Assembly (NCBI RefSeq): GCF_029263155.1
Contig: NZ_JAJCYB010000074.1
Location: 142,334 to 206,333, forward strand
Origin: Pseudonocardia sp.
GTDB lineage: Bacteria; Actinomycetota; Actinomycetes; Mycobacteriales; Pseudonocardiaceae
Length of the DNA stretch: 64,000 nt
Direction of reading: 5' to 3'
Shown: positions 53,000-61,335 of the stretch, one piece after another
Layout of the letters: every line of letters starts with the position of its first letter
Position numbering within the stretch: the stretch's first letter is position 1
Notes under the pieces: generated by a model
What the model was told of the DNA's origin: nothing
The model's database searches: none
What the model saw: the letters and a program-made list of their open reading frames with translations, nothing else
Translations under genes and position numbers: made by a program

Positions 53000-54244
53000 T
53001 CAGCGGAGGCCCGCCCCGGCCACCGCGACGTCCAGCCGCACCTCGGCCGAGCCGAACCGCAGCTCGCGCTGGCGCGCCAGCCACGCCCGCTGGGCCCAGC
53101 CGTAGCGGCCCAGCGCGCGCGCACCGCGCCTGGCCAGCGCATAACGCCAGGTCGCGGCGCGCGCGTCGCCCTGACCCCGCGCCTCCCGCCGCTGCAACTG
53201 CTGGGCGCGGCGGATCTCGGGCTCGCGCTCGGCCTGCACGGCCCGGCACGCGGCATCGACGGCGGGCGGGTCGGCCGGGGCGGTCGCCAACGGGACCAGG
53301 TGATTGGCGGCCACCACCACATCGCGCAGGGCGAGGTTGATGCCCTGGGCCCGCACCGGCGACATGGGGTGCGCCGCGTCTCCGAGCAACAGCACTCCCG
53401 GCACGGACCACGTGGGGGCGAACCCCACGAGGACGGTGAGCCGGATGGGCCCGTCGACCTGCCCGCGGTGGGTGAGCACGTGCTCGGCGAGCCACCCCGG
53501 GGCCGACTGCACGGCCGTGTGCAGCCAGTCGCCCCGCAGCGCCTCGGCGAGACCGCCCTTGGGCATGATCAGGCCGCACTGGAGCTGGTCGTCCCACGAG
53601 GTGTAGGCGACGAGCGGGTGGCGACCCCGGGCGATCATGATGTGGAAGTCGGTGCGGGCCTCGGCGGTGGGTGGCCCGGGGGACTTGAACCACAGCACGT
53701 CGTAGTCCTCGGCCGAGCGCGTCAGCTGCAGACCGCAGTGCTGGCGCACCGACGACCCGCGCCCGTCGCACCCCACGACCAGATCCGCGGGCCACTCGGT
53801 CTCGCCGTCCGGTTGCACGGCACGCACCCCGACCACCCGTCCGGAGGCGTCGTGGACGGGGGCGGCGAACCGCGTGCCCGGGTGGTACGAGAAGCCGGGG
53901 TGCTCGCGGGCGGCGTCGATGATCCGCTCCAGCAGCGCGGCGGGCGAGGCGACCCGGAAGGCACGCTCGCCGAGCTCGGCGACCGGCTCGGGGATCCGGA
54001 ACACCTCCTCCCCGTCGATGTGGATGCGCCAGCTCGACACCGCCCGGCCCGGCACCGCGGCGAGCACCTCCCCGAGCCCCAGCTCGTGCAGCGCGTCGAT
54101 GCCCAGCGGCATCAGGCCCTCGCCGCGGAAGGCAGCCCCGGCCGAGTCCTCACGTTCGAGCAGCCGCACCTGCGCGCCGTGTCAGGCCAGGAGCAGCGCC
54201 AGCGACGCGCCGGCCGGGCCGGCACCCACGATCACGATCCTCAC
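53000..54244 (-). pseudogene. FAD-dependent aromatic monooxygenase broken by in-frame stop
   Basis: A PHBH-type FAD monooxygenase of 414 codons with a good start: a GAGGAGG site five bases before a GTG. The FAD motif reads VRIVIVGAGPAGASLALLLA and is then cut by TGA at 54182-54184 (codon 21), after which the same frame continues HGAQVRLLERED to the natural end. Later motifs are intact: DLVVGCDGRGSSVRQ and LLLGDAAHPMSPVRAQGINL. Relatives have Arg (LARHG) at the stop, and CGA to TGA is one transition. A shorter product from an internal GTG would lack the FAD glycine loop. The divergent TetR is intact. Confidence 0.85.
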
Positions 54245-54278
54245 GTGTCCTCCTCGAGACGATGCCGTCCACGTTAAC

Positions 54279-54293
54279 GCAACGCTGCGTTGC
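54279..54293. promoter_or_regulatory. TetR operator between monooxygenase and regulator
   Basis: GCAACGC-T-GCGTTGC, a perfect 7+1+7 inverted repeat, lies 35 bases from the monooxygenase GTG and 33 bases from the TetR start. The half site GTTGCATT is repeated directly just downstream. Confidence 0.75.
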
Positions 54294-54325
54294 ATTGCAA
54301 CGGGAAGTTGCATTAGGTTGGGCCC

Positions 54326-54916
54326 GTGACCGACGAGCGACGACGGCCGGGAGGGCGGACGGCCCGGGTGACGGCCGCGGTGCGGGCCGCCACCGTGGCG
54401 GCGCTGACCGAGCACGGGTGGAACGGGCTGGCCGTCGAGGACGTCGCGGCGCGGGCCGGGGTGAACAAGACGACGATCTACCGGCGCTGGGGCGGCCGCG
54501 AGGCCCTCGTCGCCGACCTCCTGCTCGCCGCGGCGGACCAGGGGACCGCGCTCCCGGACACCGGCACACTGCGCGGGGACCTCGCGGCCTTCACCCGCCA
54601 GGTACGCGACGCGCTCGTGGCGCCCGCCAACCGCGCGCTGCTGTCGACCCTCGCCGCCGGCGGGCCCGACAGCTCGCTCGCCGAGCTGGGGCGCGGCTAC
54701 TGGGCCGCCCGGTTCGCCCGGGCCCGGCCGATGGTCGAGCGGGCGGTGGACCGGGGCGAGCTGGCGGCCGGTGTGGACGCCGACGCGTTGATCGTGCGCG
54801 TCGTCGGGCCCGTCTGGTTCGGCGTGTTCGGCCCGGGCACCGCCGTCGACGACGCCTTCGTCGAGGGCTGCGTCGAGATCGTGCTGGCGGGGACGGCGGC
54901 CACGGGCCGGCGCTGA
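54326..54916 (+). CDS. TetR-family transcriptional regulator (beside broken monooxygenase)
   Basis: A 196-residue repressor with the helix-turn-helix AATVAALTEHGWNGLAVEDV, AARAGVNKTTIYRRWGGREA (about residues 20-60) and the conserved YRRWGGREALV that precedes the ligand-binding domain (TetR_C, LLAAADQGTALPDTGTLRGD). It reads away from the monooxygenase and a perfect inverted repeat lies between. It probably represses the monooxygenase in response to an aromatic or drug-like molecule. Confidence 0.93.
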   Translation: MTDERRRPGGRTARVTAAVRAATVAALTEHGWNGLAVEDVAARAGVNKTTIYRRWGGREALVADLLLAAADQGTALPDTGTLRGDLAAFTRQVRDALVAPANRALLSTLAAGGPDSSLAELGRGYWAARFARARPMVERAVDRGELAAGVDADALIVRVVGPVWFGVFGPGTAVDDAFVEGCVEIVLAGTAATGRR

Positions 54917-54966
54917 CGGGTCGTCGAGGCCGCGGCGTCGTCCGTCACCCGTCGGCAGATCGACCG

Positions 54967-55731
54967 CTATCGGTCGGAGCGCTCGCTCCCCCGCCCCGCG
55001 CGCAGGAGGAGCCACAGCGTCAGCCACAGCTCGCCCACCACCGACGGCACCGCGACGACGGCGAGCAGGACGCCCGCGTAACGGTCGTAGTCGACCAGCG
55101 CCACGTGCGCCGCGGTGTCGAGGGCGTACGCGGCCCCCGCGACCACCAGCAGCCAGCCGAGTGGTCGCGGCGCGATGCGGGAGCCGACGATCGTCGCCCC
55201 CACCACCACGAGGTGCAGACCGAAGACAGCGAGGCCGACGAGCCAGGTGAGGTCGAACGCCGCCACGGCGGCGGCGACCCCAGCCTCGCGGGTCGCGGGG
55301 TCGAGCCCGGCGAACGCCGGTTGGCTCGACAGCTGCAGGGCGATGAACAGCGGCACGATGGCGACGCCGAGGAACGCGGTGTAGGTCAGTCTCGACCACG
55401 CCGCGAGCAGCGACCGGTCGCGTCCCGCCGGACGCAGCACGACGAACAGCGCCCACGCGATGACGACGTCGAGGACGAAGACCACACCGAAGGCCAACAC
55501 CGCCGCCCGCACGACCGGTGCCTCGGCCGCGAGCGCGGTCAGCGTCGCCGCCGGGTCGTCCGGGTCGACGAGCCGGGTGACGACGGCGAAGTTCGCGAAG
55601 ATCGCGAGCACGAACAGGGCTGCGTAGCTGCTGCCCGCCCACAGTGCGGCGGCGCGGGGCGTGGTGTCGGTGACACCGGCGGCCTGCGCGGCGGCGGACG
55701 GGCCGGGTGAGGTCTGGGACACCGCCGTCAC
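54967..55731 (-). CDS. DUF4386-type membrane protein
   Basis: A 254-residue protein with six to seven predicted helices and the DUF4386 pattern: YAALFVLAIFANFAVVTRLV, AAVLAFGVVFVLDVVIAWAL, RLTYTAFLGVAIVPLFIALQ, WLVGLAVFGLHLVVVGATIV and RPLGWLLVVAGAAYALDTAA. The function is unknown. Its GTG start overlaps the stop of the upstream oxidoreductase gene (GTGA), so both are controlled from the same promoter, likely by the TetR protein on the other side. Confidence 0.88.
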   Translation of the reverse strand: MTAVSQTSPGPSAAAQAAGVTDTTPRAAALWAGSSYAALFVLAIFANFAVVTRLVDPDDPAATLTALAAEAPVVRAAVLAFGVVFVLDVVIAWALFVVLRPAGRDRSLLAAWSRLTYTAFLGVAIVPLFIALQLSSQPAFAGLDPATREAGVAAAVAAFDLTWLVGLAVFGLHLVVVGATIVGSRIAPRPLGWLLVVAGAAYALDTAAHVALVDYDRYAGVLLAVVAVPSVVGELWLTLWLLLRAGRGSERSDR

Positions 55732-56771
55732 GTCGCCTGCCCGACCACGATCACGGACTTGCCGCGCGCCCGGCCGCCGGCGAGGTCGGCCAGCGCCGCG
55801 CCGGCCTCCTCCAGCCGGTACCGGCGGCCGACGGCCGGGCGCAGGATGCTGTCGGCCAGCAGCGCGGCCAGCCGGTCGGAGCTCGTGTGGTGCTCGCGTG
55901 CCACGAACGTCGTCAGCCGCTGCCGCACGAACACCGACAGCGCGAGGGCGCGCAGCTGCCGGTCCACCCCGCCGCCGATCCGGTCACCGTCCTCGCCGCC
56001 GACGATGACCAGCGTCCCGGTCGGCGTCAGGGCCCGGCGCAACCGGCGCAGCGGTCGCCGCCCACCGGTGTCGATCACCAGGTCGTACCGCAGGCGACCG
56101 TCGACCGGGTCGCCGGTCGTGTAGTCGACGACCTCGTGCGCCCCCAGCGAGCGCACCAGGTCCAGCTTCGCCGGGCCGGCCACGCCGGTCACGTGCGCCC
56201 CGGCGGCCCGGGCGAGCTGCACGGCGTGGCTGCCGACCCCGCCCGACGCGCCGATGACGAGCACCCGCTGCCCGGCCTGCACCCGGCCGATGTCGTGCAG
56301 GGCCTGCAGGGCGGTGCCCCCGGAGACGGCCACGGTGGCGGCCCCGACGAGGTCGACGCCGTCGGGGACGTGGCTGAGCTTGTCCTCGCGCGCGAGCGCG
56401 TACTCCGCCCAGGTACCGGCACCGATGCCGAAGACCCGCTGCCCCACCGCGAAGCGCGTCACGCCGGGGCCGAGGGCGACGACGACGCCGGCCAGGTCGA
56501 GGCCCGGGACCGGTTGGCGCGGACGGCGCAGGCCGAAACCGAGCCGCACCGCGAACGGCATCCCCGTGACGAGGTGCCACACCCCGCGGTCGACCCCCGC
56601 GGCGTGGACGGCGACGAGCACCTCACCGTCGCCCGGCCGGGGAACCGGACGCTCCGCCGGCGCCAGCCGGTCCGGCGACCCGTACGCGTCCTGCACGATC
56701 GCGCGCATCCGCGGCGGGACATCGGCCGCGGGCGCCTGTTCGTCGCGGGCTGCTCGTCGGGCTGCGGTCAT
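55728..56771 (-). CDS. Zinc-independent MDR quinone-reductase-like oxidoreductase
   Basis: A 347-residue medium-chain dehydrogenase/reductase of the quinone-reductase branch. The GroES-like part holds MRAIVQDAYGSPDRLAPAE, VHAAGVDRGVWHLVTG and PVPGLDLAGVVVALGPGV. The Rossmann motif is RVLVIGASGGVGSHAVQLAR, and AHEVVDYTTGDPVDGRLRYD follows. The structural and catalytic zinc cysteines of alcohol dehydrogenases are missing. It probably reduces a quinone or enone with NADPH. It leads an operon with the DUF4386 gene and faces a TetR gene across two operator-like repeats. Confidence 0.93.
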   Translation of the reverse strand: MTAARRAARDEQAPAADVPPRMRAIVQDAYGSPDRLAPAERPVPRPGDGEVLVAVHAAGVDRGVWHLVTGMPFAVRLGFGLRRPRQPVPGLDLAGVVVALGPGVTRFAVGQRVFGIGAGTWAEYALAREDKLSHVPDGVDLVGAATVAVSGGTALQALHDIGRVQAGQRVLVIGASGGVGSHAVQLARAAGAHVTGVAGPAKLDLVRSLGAHEVVDYTTGDPVDGRLRYDLVIDTGGRRPLRRLRRALTPTGTLVIVGGEDGDRIGGGVDRQLRALALSVFVRQRLTTFVAREHHTSSDRLAALLADSILRPAVGRRYRLEEAGAALADLAGGRARGKSVIVVGQAT

Positions 56772-56798
56772 GACCGTCCTCCTGCTCGTCAGACTTGC

Positions 56799-56811
56799 CG
56801 TACTTTGTACG
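56799..56811. promoter_or_regulatory. TetR operator site 1 (CGTAC-N3-GTACG)
   Basis: CGTAC-TTT-GTACG, a perfect 5+3+5 inverted repeat, 27 bases upstream of the oxidoreductase start. It is a near-copy of the second site 34 bp away. Confidence 0.75.
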
Positions 56812-56832
56812 ATCCGATGCGGCGACGCTAGC

Positions 56833-56845
56833 CGTACAATGTACG
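56833..56845. promoter_or_regulatory. TetR operator site 2 (CGTAC-N3-GTACG)
   Basis: CGTAC-AAT-GTACG, the second perfect copy, 34 bases upstream of the TetR start. The two sites in one divergent promoter region suggest that the TetR protein controls both itself and the oxidoreductase operon. Confidence 0.75.
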
Positions 56846-56879
56846 AAGGGTCAATGGCCGACGGTGGGGAGACACTCGT

Positions 56880-57572
56880 ATGCAGCAGGCCGACGGCCCG
56901 GGACCACGACGGCCCGGGGGCCTCAGCCGCGAGCGGGTGCTCGCCGCGGCGACCGCCCTCGCGGACCGGGTCGGGGTGGAGGGCCTGACCATCCGGGCCC
57001 TGGCGGCGGACCTGTCGGTCAAGCCGATGTCGCTCTACCACCACGTGGCGGGCAAGGAGGCGATCCTGGACGGCGTGGTCGACCAGGTCTTCGGCGAGAT
57101 GGACCGGCCGCCACCCGGGCTGCCCTGGCAGGAGGCGATCCGCGTGCGGTGCCGCTCCGCGCGGGCCGTCCTCGCCCGGCACCCGTGGGCCGCCCCACTG
57201 CTGGAGTCGCGCACCTCCCCCGGCGAGGAGACGCTCGCCCACCACGAGGCGGTGCTCGCGTGCCTGCGCCGCGGCGGCCTGTCGGTCGCCCTGACGGCGC
57301 ACGCCTACGCCGTCCTGGACAGCTTCGTCTACGGCTTCGCCCTGCAGGAAGCGGCGCTGCCCTCGCACGGAGAGGCCGAGTTCGCACAGGTCGCGGCACA
57401 GATCATGGACGGCCTCGACGCCCAGCGCTACCCCTCGCTGGCCGAGCTGACCCGCGAGCACGTCCTGCGGCCGGGATACAGCTTCGGGTCCTCCTTCGAC
57501 GTCGGTCTCGACCTGCTGATCGACGGGCTGACCGCGCTGGACGATCAGGAGCGTGGCCCCGGTGTCGCGTAG
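56880..57572 (+). CDS. TetR/AcrR-family regulator, TetR_C-type ligand domain
   Basis: A 230-residue repressor. The helix-turn-helix is VLAAATALADRVGVEGLTIR, ALAADLSVKPMSLYHHVAGK (about residues 20-58), with the MSLYHHVAGKEAILDG motif characteristic of TetR and its close kin. The C-terminal domain resembles the tetracycline-repressor ligand domain (ARAVLARHPWAAPLLESRTS, then AYAVLDSFVYGFALQEAAL). It probably responds to a hydrophobic drug-like ligand and controls the divergent oxidoreductase operon. Confidence 0.93.
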   Translation: MQQADGPGPRRPGGLSRERVLAAATALADRVGVEGLTIRALAADLSVKPMSLYHHVAGKEAILDGVVDQVFGEMDRPPPGLPWQEAIRVRCRSARAVLARHPWAAPLLESRTSPGEETLAHHEAVLACLRRGGLSVALTAHAYAVLDSFVYGFALQEAALPSHGEAEFAQVAAQIMDGLDAQRYPSLAELTREHVLRPGYSFGSSFDVGLDLLIDGLTALDDQERGPGVA

Positions 57573-57707
57573 TTCACGCCCGCCCGGACCCGTGGTCTCA
57601 GCGCCAGGTCAGGGCGAGTGGCGCCGTCCGGCCACCCCCGATCCCTGCCGATCCGCGGCACGGGTCCGCCATCCACCGAACGCTCAGGAGCCGGGAGAAC
57701 CCGAAGA

Positions 57708-59123
57708 ATGCGACTGTTCCTGGCTGCACTCGTACTCGGTCTCGGTGCCGTCCTGCCGGCAGCCACACCTGACCGATCGATCGCGGATGTCATCGACCGT
57801 GAGTTCTCCGCATCGGGCGTGCCCGGCGTGGCCTACGCCGTCGTGGTCGACGGTGAGATCACCTCGGTCGGCGCGCGCGGGGTCGCCGAGATCGGAGGCG
57901 ACGAGGAGGTCACGCCGACCACGGCCTTCCTGACCGGCTCGATCTCCAAGAGCTTCACCGCACTGGCCGTGATGCAGCTGGTCGAGGCGGGCGAGGTCGA
58001 CCTGGATACCGGGGTCTCGCACTACCTCCACGGCTTCTCCGGCCGGCCCGCCGGTGCGATCACCGTCCGGCAGCTGCTGAGCCACACCAGCGGCTTCTCC
58101 ACGCTGCAGGGGAACGTCTCGCACACCGACACCACAGGCGGGAGGGACGAGCTCGAGCGCCGGGTCGACCGGATCGCAGAGGTGATCCCGGCCCATGAGC
58201 CCGGCGAGACGTGGGAGTACTCGAACACGAACTACCAGATTCTCGGTCGGTTGGTCGAGGTCGTGAGCGGGCAGGAGTACCAGGCCTACGTTGCCGCCCA
58301 CATCCTCGAACCGGTCGGCATGGAGCACAGCTTCGTCGCCGACGGCGAGGTCCACGAGTCCATGGCGACCGGGCACCGGCCGTGGTTCGACACCACACGG
58401 CCGCTGCCCGCGAACCCGACCGATCGCGGGACGGCCCCGCAGGGAGGAGTGGTCGCGAGCGCCGGCGACATGGCCCGCTACCTGCAGATGATGATGAACG
58501 GCGAGGACGACGTCGTGAGCGCCGGGAGCAAATCACTGATGATGCGCCCGGCCGGTGCGGAATCGCCGTTCTACGGCTTCGGCTGGTTCGTGGACCCGGA
58601 CGACGGGAGTGTGTGGCACTCCGGGTCGAGCCCCGGCTTCGAGTCGCTCGCGACGATGGTCCCCGCCGAGCGGAAGGCCGCTGTCGTGCTGGTCAACGGG
58701 GGTAGTGGAACGGGCTTCGGCGAGACGACCCGGCTCCGCAACGGGATCGTCGCCGCCGCGTTGGACCTCGACTACGACGACGGTGGGTCCCGCTGGCCGC
58801 AGAAGGCCCTGTTCATCGCCATGGTGCTGCTGCCGGTCGGCTATCTGCTCAGCATGGTCTGGGCCTGGCGTCGCCGGGGCGAGATACGCGCCAAGTCGGG
58901 CGCCTTCGGCCTGTTCAGCCTGTGGTTCCCGCTGCTCACCACGTTCGGTGCGGCGTGGGTCGTCCTCGGCCTGGTGCCGAGCCTGATCGGCGCACCACTG
59001 GCCACGATCGCCCTGTTCCAGCCCGATCTCGGTCTGGCCCTGGTCGCCACCGCGGGGACCGGTGTGCTCTGGGCGGTGTTCCGGCTCGGGGTGGCCTACA
59101 CCGGCCGATCCGGGCCCGCCTGA
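57708..59123 (+). CDS. Beta-lactamase-fold serine hydrolase with C-terminal membrane domain
   Basis: A 471-residue protein with an N-terminal signal peptide (MRLFLAALVLGLGAVLPAAT) and a class C beta-lactamase/penicillin-binding-protein fold outside the membrane. The active site is SxxK in GSISKSFTAL (Ser78, Lys81), YxN in WEYSNTNYQILG and HSG in VWHSGSSPGFES in place of KTG. About 130 C-terminal residues contain three to four transmembrane helices (ALFIAMVLLPVGYLLSMVW; FSLWFPLLTTFGAAWVVLGL). It probably acts on peptides or esters at the cell surface rather than as an antibiotic resistance enzyme. Confidence 0.92.
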   Translation: MRLFLAALVLGLGAVLPAATPDRSIADVIDREFSASGVPGVAYAVVVDGEITSVGARGVAEIGGDEEVTPTTAFLTGSISKSFTALAVMQLVEAGEVDLDTGVSHYLHGFSGRPAGAITVRQLLSHTSGFSTLQGNVSHTDTTGGRDELERRVDRIAEVIPAHEPGETWEYSNTNYQILGRLVEVVSGQEYQAYVAAHILEPVGMEHSFVADGEVHESMATGHRPWFDTTRPLPANPTDRGTAPQGGVVASAGDMARYLQMMMNGEDDVVSAGSKSLMMRPAGAESPFYGFGWFVDPDDGSVWHSGSSPGFESLATMVPAERKAAVVLVNGGSGTGFGETTRLRNGIVAAALDLDYDDGGSRWPQKALFIAMVLLPVGYLLSMVWAWRRRGEIRAKSGAFGLFSLWFPLLTTFGAAWVVLGLVPSLIGAPLATIALFQPDLGLALVATAGTGVLWAVFRLGVAYTGRSGPA

Positions 59124-59158
59124 TCGCGGGTTCCCACCCGCCGCACCTACCGGCGATC

Positions 59159-59492
59159 ATGCCCTCCATCGTCGTCCTGCTCACCGCGACCGACCGGCTG
59201 CCCGACGAGATCGCCATGCACTTCGCCCTCGGCGGGGCCGCTGATGGCTTCTTCGACCGGTGGGCCGTCGTCGCGATCCTCGTCGCGTTCGCGGTCGGCT
59301 CCACCGCGGTGTTCGCGCTGCTCACCCACCGCCATGCGCGCCTGTCGCCCGCCCCGATCGCCTCCGGCGACCCCGGGCGCCAGCTGGCCGGAACCGCCTG
59401 GGCCGTCGCGGGGGTCTTCGGCACCGTGACGTACTTCGCGATCGCGGCCAACCTCGACCTCGCCGACGCCGCGGACGCCGTCCTCCCCGGCT
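59159..59492 (+). pseudogene. Truncated DUF1648 membrane protein gene
   Basis: The first 111 codons look like the start of a DUF1648/SdpI-type protein: LPDEIAMHFALGGAADGFFD, then two helices (RWAVVAILVAFAVGSTAVFALL and GTAWAVAGVFGTVTYFAIAA). At about 59490 similarity stops, and the frame continues as Pro/Arg-rich nonsense because the DNA beyond is an integrase fragment in antisense. The C-terminal half of the membrane protein is missing. The beginning may once have been complete, cut by integration or deletion. Confidence 0.7.
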
Positions 59493-59975
59493 GTCGAATC
59501 CGCTTCACCTGCCCGCTGTCTCCACGTCTCGACACAGCTCCGCCACAGCCGGGCGGTCGTCCATCCGAGGGTGAGCCGCCGGATCCGGCCGCTCTTCGTC
59601 GGCCCGACCATCTCGGCAGCGGTTCCGCGGCTGATCGTCAGGACCTCCCCGTCGAGATCGCCGATCTGCAGCGCGGCCAACTCACCACGGCGGGCGCCGG
59701 TGTCCGCGGCCAACCGCGCCAGGAGCAGAACCTGTTCCCGACGGTGGACCTCCACCAGACCGGCCGATGACGTGAGACGTTGACGGGCGTCGGCGACCTA
59801 GTCGCCGGCGACCTGCAGGATCCGGCGGACCGTCTCGACAGGGGCGTGGAGCCGCGTCGTGCTCGTCGACGGCCCGCGCATCCCCCGCAGCGGCGGCGCG
59901 TCCAGGATGCCCTCCCGGTAGGCCCACCCGAATGCCGAGCGCAGGCACCGCACCCTGGCCGCGATCTCGCAGTTC
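59490..59975 (-). pseudogene. Integrase (tyrosine recombinase) remnant
   Basis: A fragment of a phage-type tyrosine integrase: core-binding part VRCLRSAFGWAYREGILDAP, PVETVRRILQVAGD, then an in-frame TAG at 59798-59800, and, in the same frame, VADARQRLTSSAGLVEVHRR, the catalytic Arg region LAADTGARRGELAALQIGDL and KSGRIRRLTLGW. The fragment ends at the junction with the DUF1648 gene, before the catalytic His-Arg and Tyr. It cannot be active. The N-terminal DNA-arm domain is also missing. It marks an old integration event near the tRNA-Arg scars. Confidence 0.75.
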
Positions 59976-60101
59976 CCACACTCCGGGGTGTCGCTGCCGC
60001 ATCGAACCGCTGCCCCGAGATCTGTTCCTCGTGCCCGACCGTACGGCGGCCCCGGGAAGCGACGGTCGATCGATCCGACCTGGCATCCTGACGCGGTGGC
60101 G

Positions 60102-60434
60102 ATGCCGGAACCGGATGTGGCACGGGTACGGCGCTGGTGCGCCGCGCGGGTACCCGAGCACGCCCTCCACCAGGTTCGTATCGAGTGCGACGCCACCCCA
60201 CGCCACCTGACGATCGTCGAACGCCGCGCTCCGTGGCGCGCCGATCTCGGACCGGACTGGACCACCCTCCCGGTCGCTCGCCTGCGCTACACCGCGACCG
60301 ACCGGACGTGGACGCTGTACTGGCGCGACCGCAACCTGCGCTTCCACCGCTACGACCAGCTGGCCGCCTCACCGCAGGTGGACGATCTCCTCGCCGAGAT
60401 CGAGCACGACCCCACCGCCATCTTCTGGGGTTGA
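60102..60434 (+). CDS. DUF3024 family protein
   Basis: A 110-residue protein of the DUF3024 family: RRWCAARVPEHALHQVRIEC, TIVERRAPWRADLGPDWTTL, VARLRYTATDRTWTLYWRDR, HRYDQLAASPQVDDLLAEIE and the hallmark end DPTAIFWG. The function is unknown; members occur widely in actinobacteria. An ATG is used, with a GTG two codons upstream as an alternative. No partner gene is adjacent. It lies between the integrase remnant and the first tRNA-Arg scar. Confidence 0.88.
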   Translation: MPEPDVARVRRWCAARVPEHALHQVRIECDATPRHLTIVERRAPWRADLGPDWTTLPVARLRYTATDRTWTLYWRDRNLRFHRYDQLAASPQVDDLLAEIEHDPTAIFWG

Positions 60435-60835
60435 CCTATGGCCGGGACGGCCGACCCCCTCACCGCGATGGAGACGGTCCAATGTTGGGATGACTGTGGG
60501 GACGTCGCGCGTCGAAATGACCTGAACGGCCGCCGAGAGCGACACGTATCCGCAGGTCGGGACCCTCGCGAAACTGGTGCGCCCGAAGGGATTCGAACCC
60601 CTAACCGTCTGATCCGTATCGGCACGCCGACACCGGCACCCGCGGCGTCCTGGGCATCGCTGCATGCGCGAGGCATCAAACCGGTCGCAAGATGCAGGGT
60701 GTGGCGACAGTTCGTGGACCAACCCGTGGACCACGACTGTCGACTGTGGAGCGCTCGCCTTCCCGCATTTTGGCGCGGTCGAGAAGCCCTCGACTGGAGC
60801 CGACCTGGCACACGATACGCCTGCATCGCCAGAGG
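60435..60835. other. Gene-poor region with first tRNA-Arg scar
   Basis: Apart from the tRNA fragment I see no gene in these 400 bases. About 110 bases after the fragment lies a double motif CGTGGAC(C/A) (CAGTTCGTGGACCAACCCGT, then GGACCACG) that recurs in similar form after the second fragment, so both scars share more than the tRNA piece. Confidence 0.5.
60575..60618 (-). repeat. tRNA-Arg(ACG) 3'-half fragment, att-like site 1
   Basis: Minus-strand sequence from the anticodon loop (TACGGATCAGA) through the T arm GGGGTTCGAATCCC and the acceptor half TTCGGGCGCACC of an arginine tRNA, with no 5' half. It matches the second fragment at all but one position over the shared 43 bases. Integrases often use such 3' halves as attachment sites, so this is probably an att scar. 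Confidence 0.8.
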
Positions 60836-61300
60836 TCAGGCGTCCCGGCGCTGGCGAGGTGCTTGCACCTCATCGGAGGACGTGCCCGCGCGAGCCGCCT
60901 CCACGCTGCGCTGCAGTGCAACAAGCAGGTCCTTCATGTTGTCGTCAGGAACGACGCCTGTCGTGTCTGCCGTGGGGCTCGAAGCAGCACCCACGACATG
61001 CAGGGCGACCGACTCCAGACGGTCGACCCGGGCAGCCAGGTCCGCCAAGGTGACCTGGCTCGAACGCGGCTGCGTAGGCCGCCTGTCCTCGATCCACCGG
61101 CGGATCAGCGCAGTTGGCTTGACCCGCTCAGCTTCGGCCTGATCCCGAACCCAGTCGAGCAAGGACTTGGGCAGACGCAGTGAGGTGACGACCATCGGGT
61201 CCGGTTCGACCTCGGTTTCCCACGTCGCCGTCTCGATTTCCTCGCTGAGGTCGGTGCTGCCGAAGTGTTCGCGTAGTTCCGCCAGATCCTTGTCGTTCAT
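60836..61300 (-). CDS. BrnA-like antitoxin with extended C-terminus
   Basis: A 154-residue ribbon-helix-helix antitoxin. The DNA-binding part follows BrnA/CopG style (VVTSLRLPKSLLDWVRDQAE, AERVKPTALIRRWIEDRR). A predicted coiled-coil-like LADLAARVDRLESVALHVVG and then the tail DNMKDLLVALQRSVEAARAG are extra; usual BrnA proteins end soon after the RHH. The ATG is preceded by GGAGGG nine bases upstream; a TTG overlapping the toxin stop (TTGA) is an alternative start. It is co-transcribed with brnT upstream and should neutralise it and repress the pair. The tail matches the Ku C-terminal segment in 17 of 20 residues. Confidence 0.82.
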   Translation of the reverse strand: MNDKDLAELREHFGSTDLSEEIETATWETEVEPDPMVVTSLRLPKSLLDWVRDQAEAERVKPTALIRRWIEDRRPTQPRSSQVTLADLAARVDRLESVALHVVGAASSPTADTTGVVPDDNMKDLLVALQRSVEAARAGTSSDEVQAPRQRRDA

Positions 61301-61335
61301 GTCATCTGCCCTCCGATGCGGGCTGGGATTGGGAG

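Noticed and set aside
54182-54184. TGA in the monooxygenase as a selenocysteine codon
   Set aside because: The family has Arg at this place, no redox role is known there, and no selenocysteine insertion hairpin is evident after the codon.
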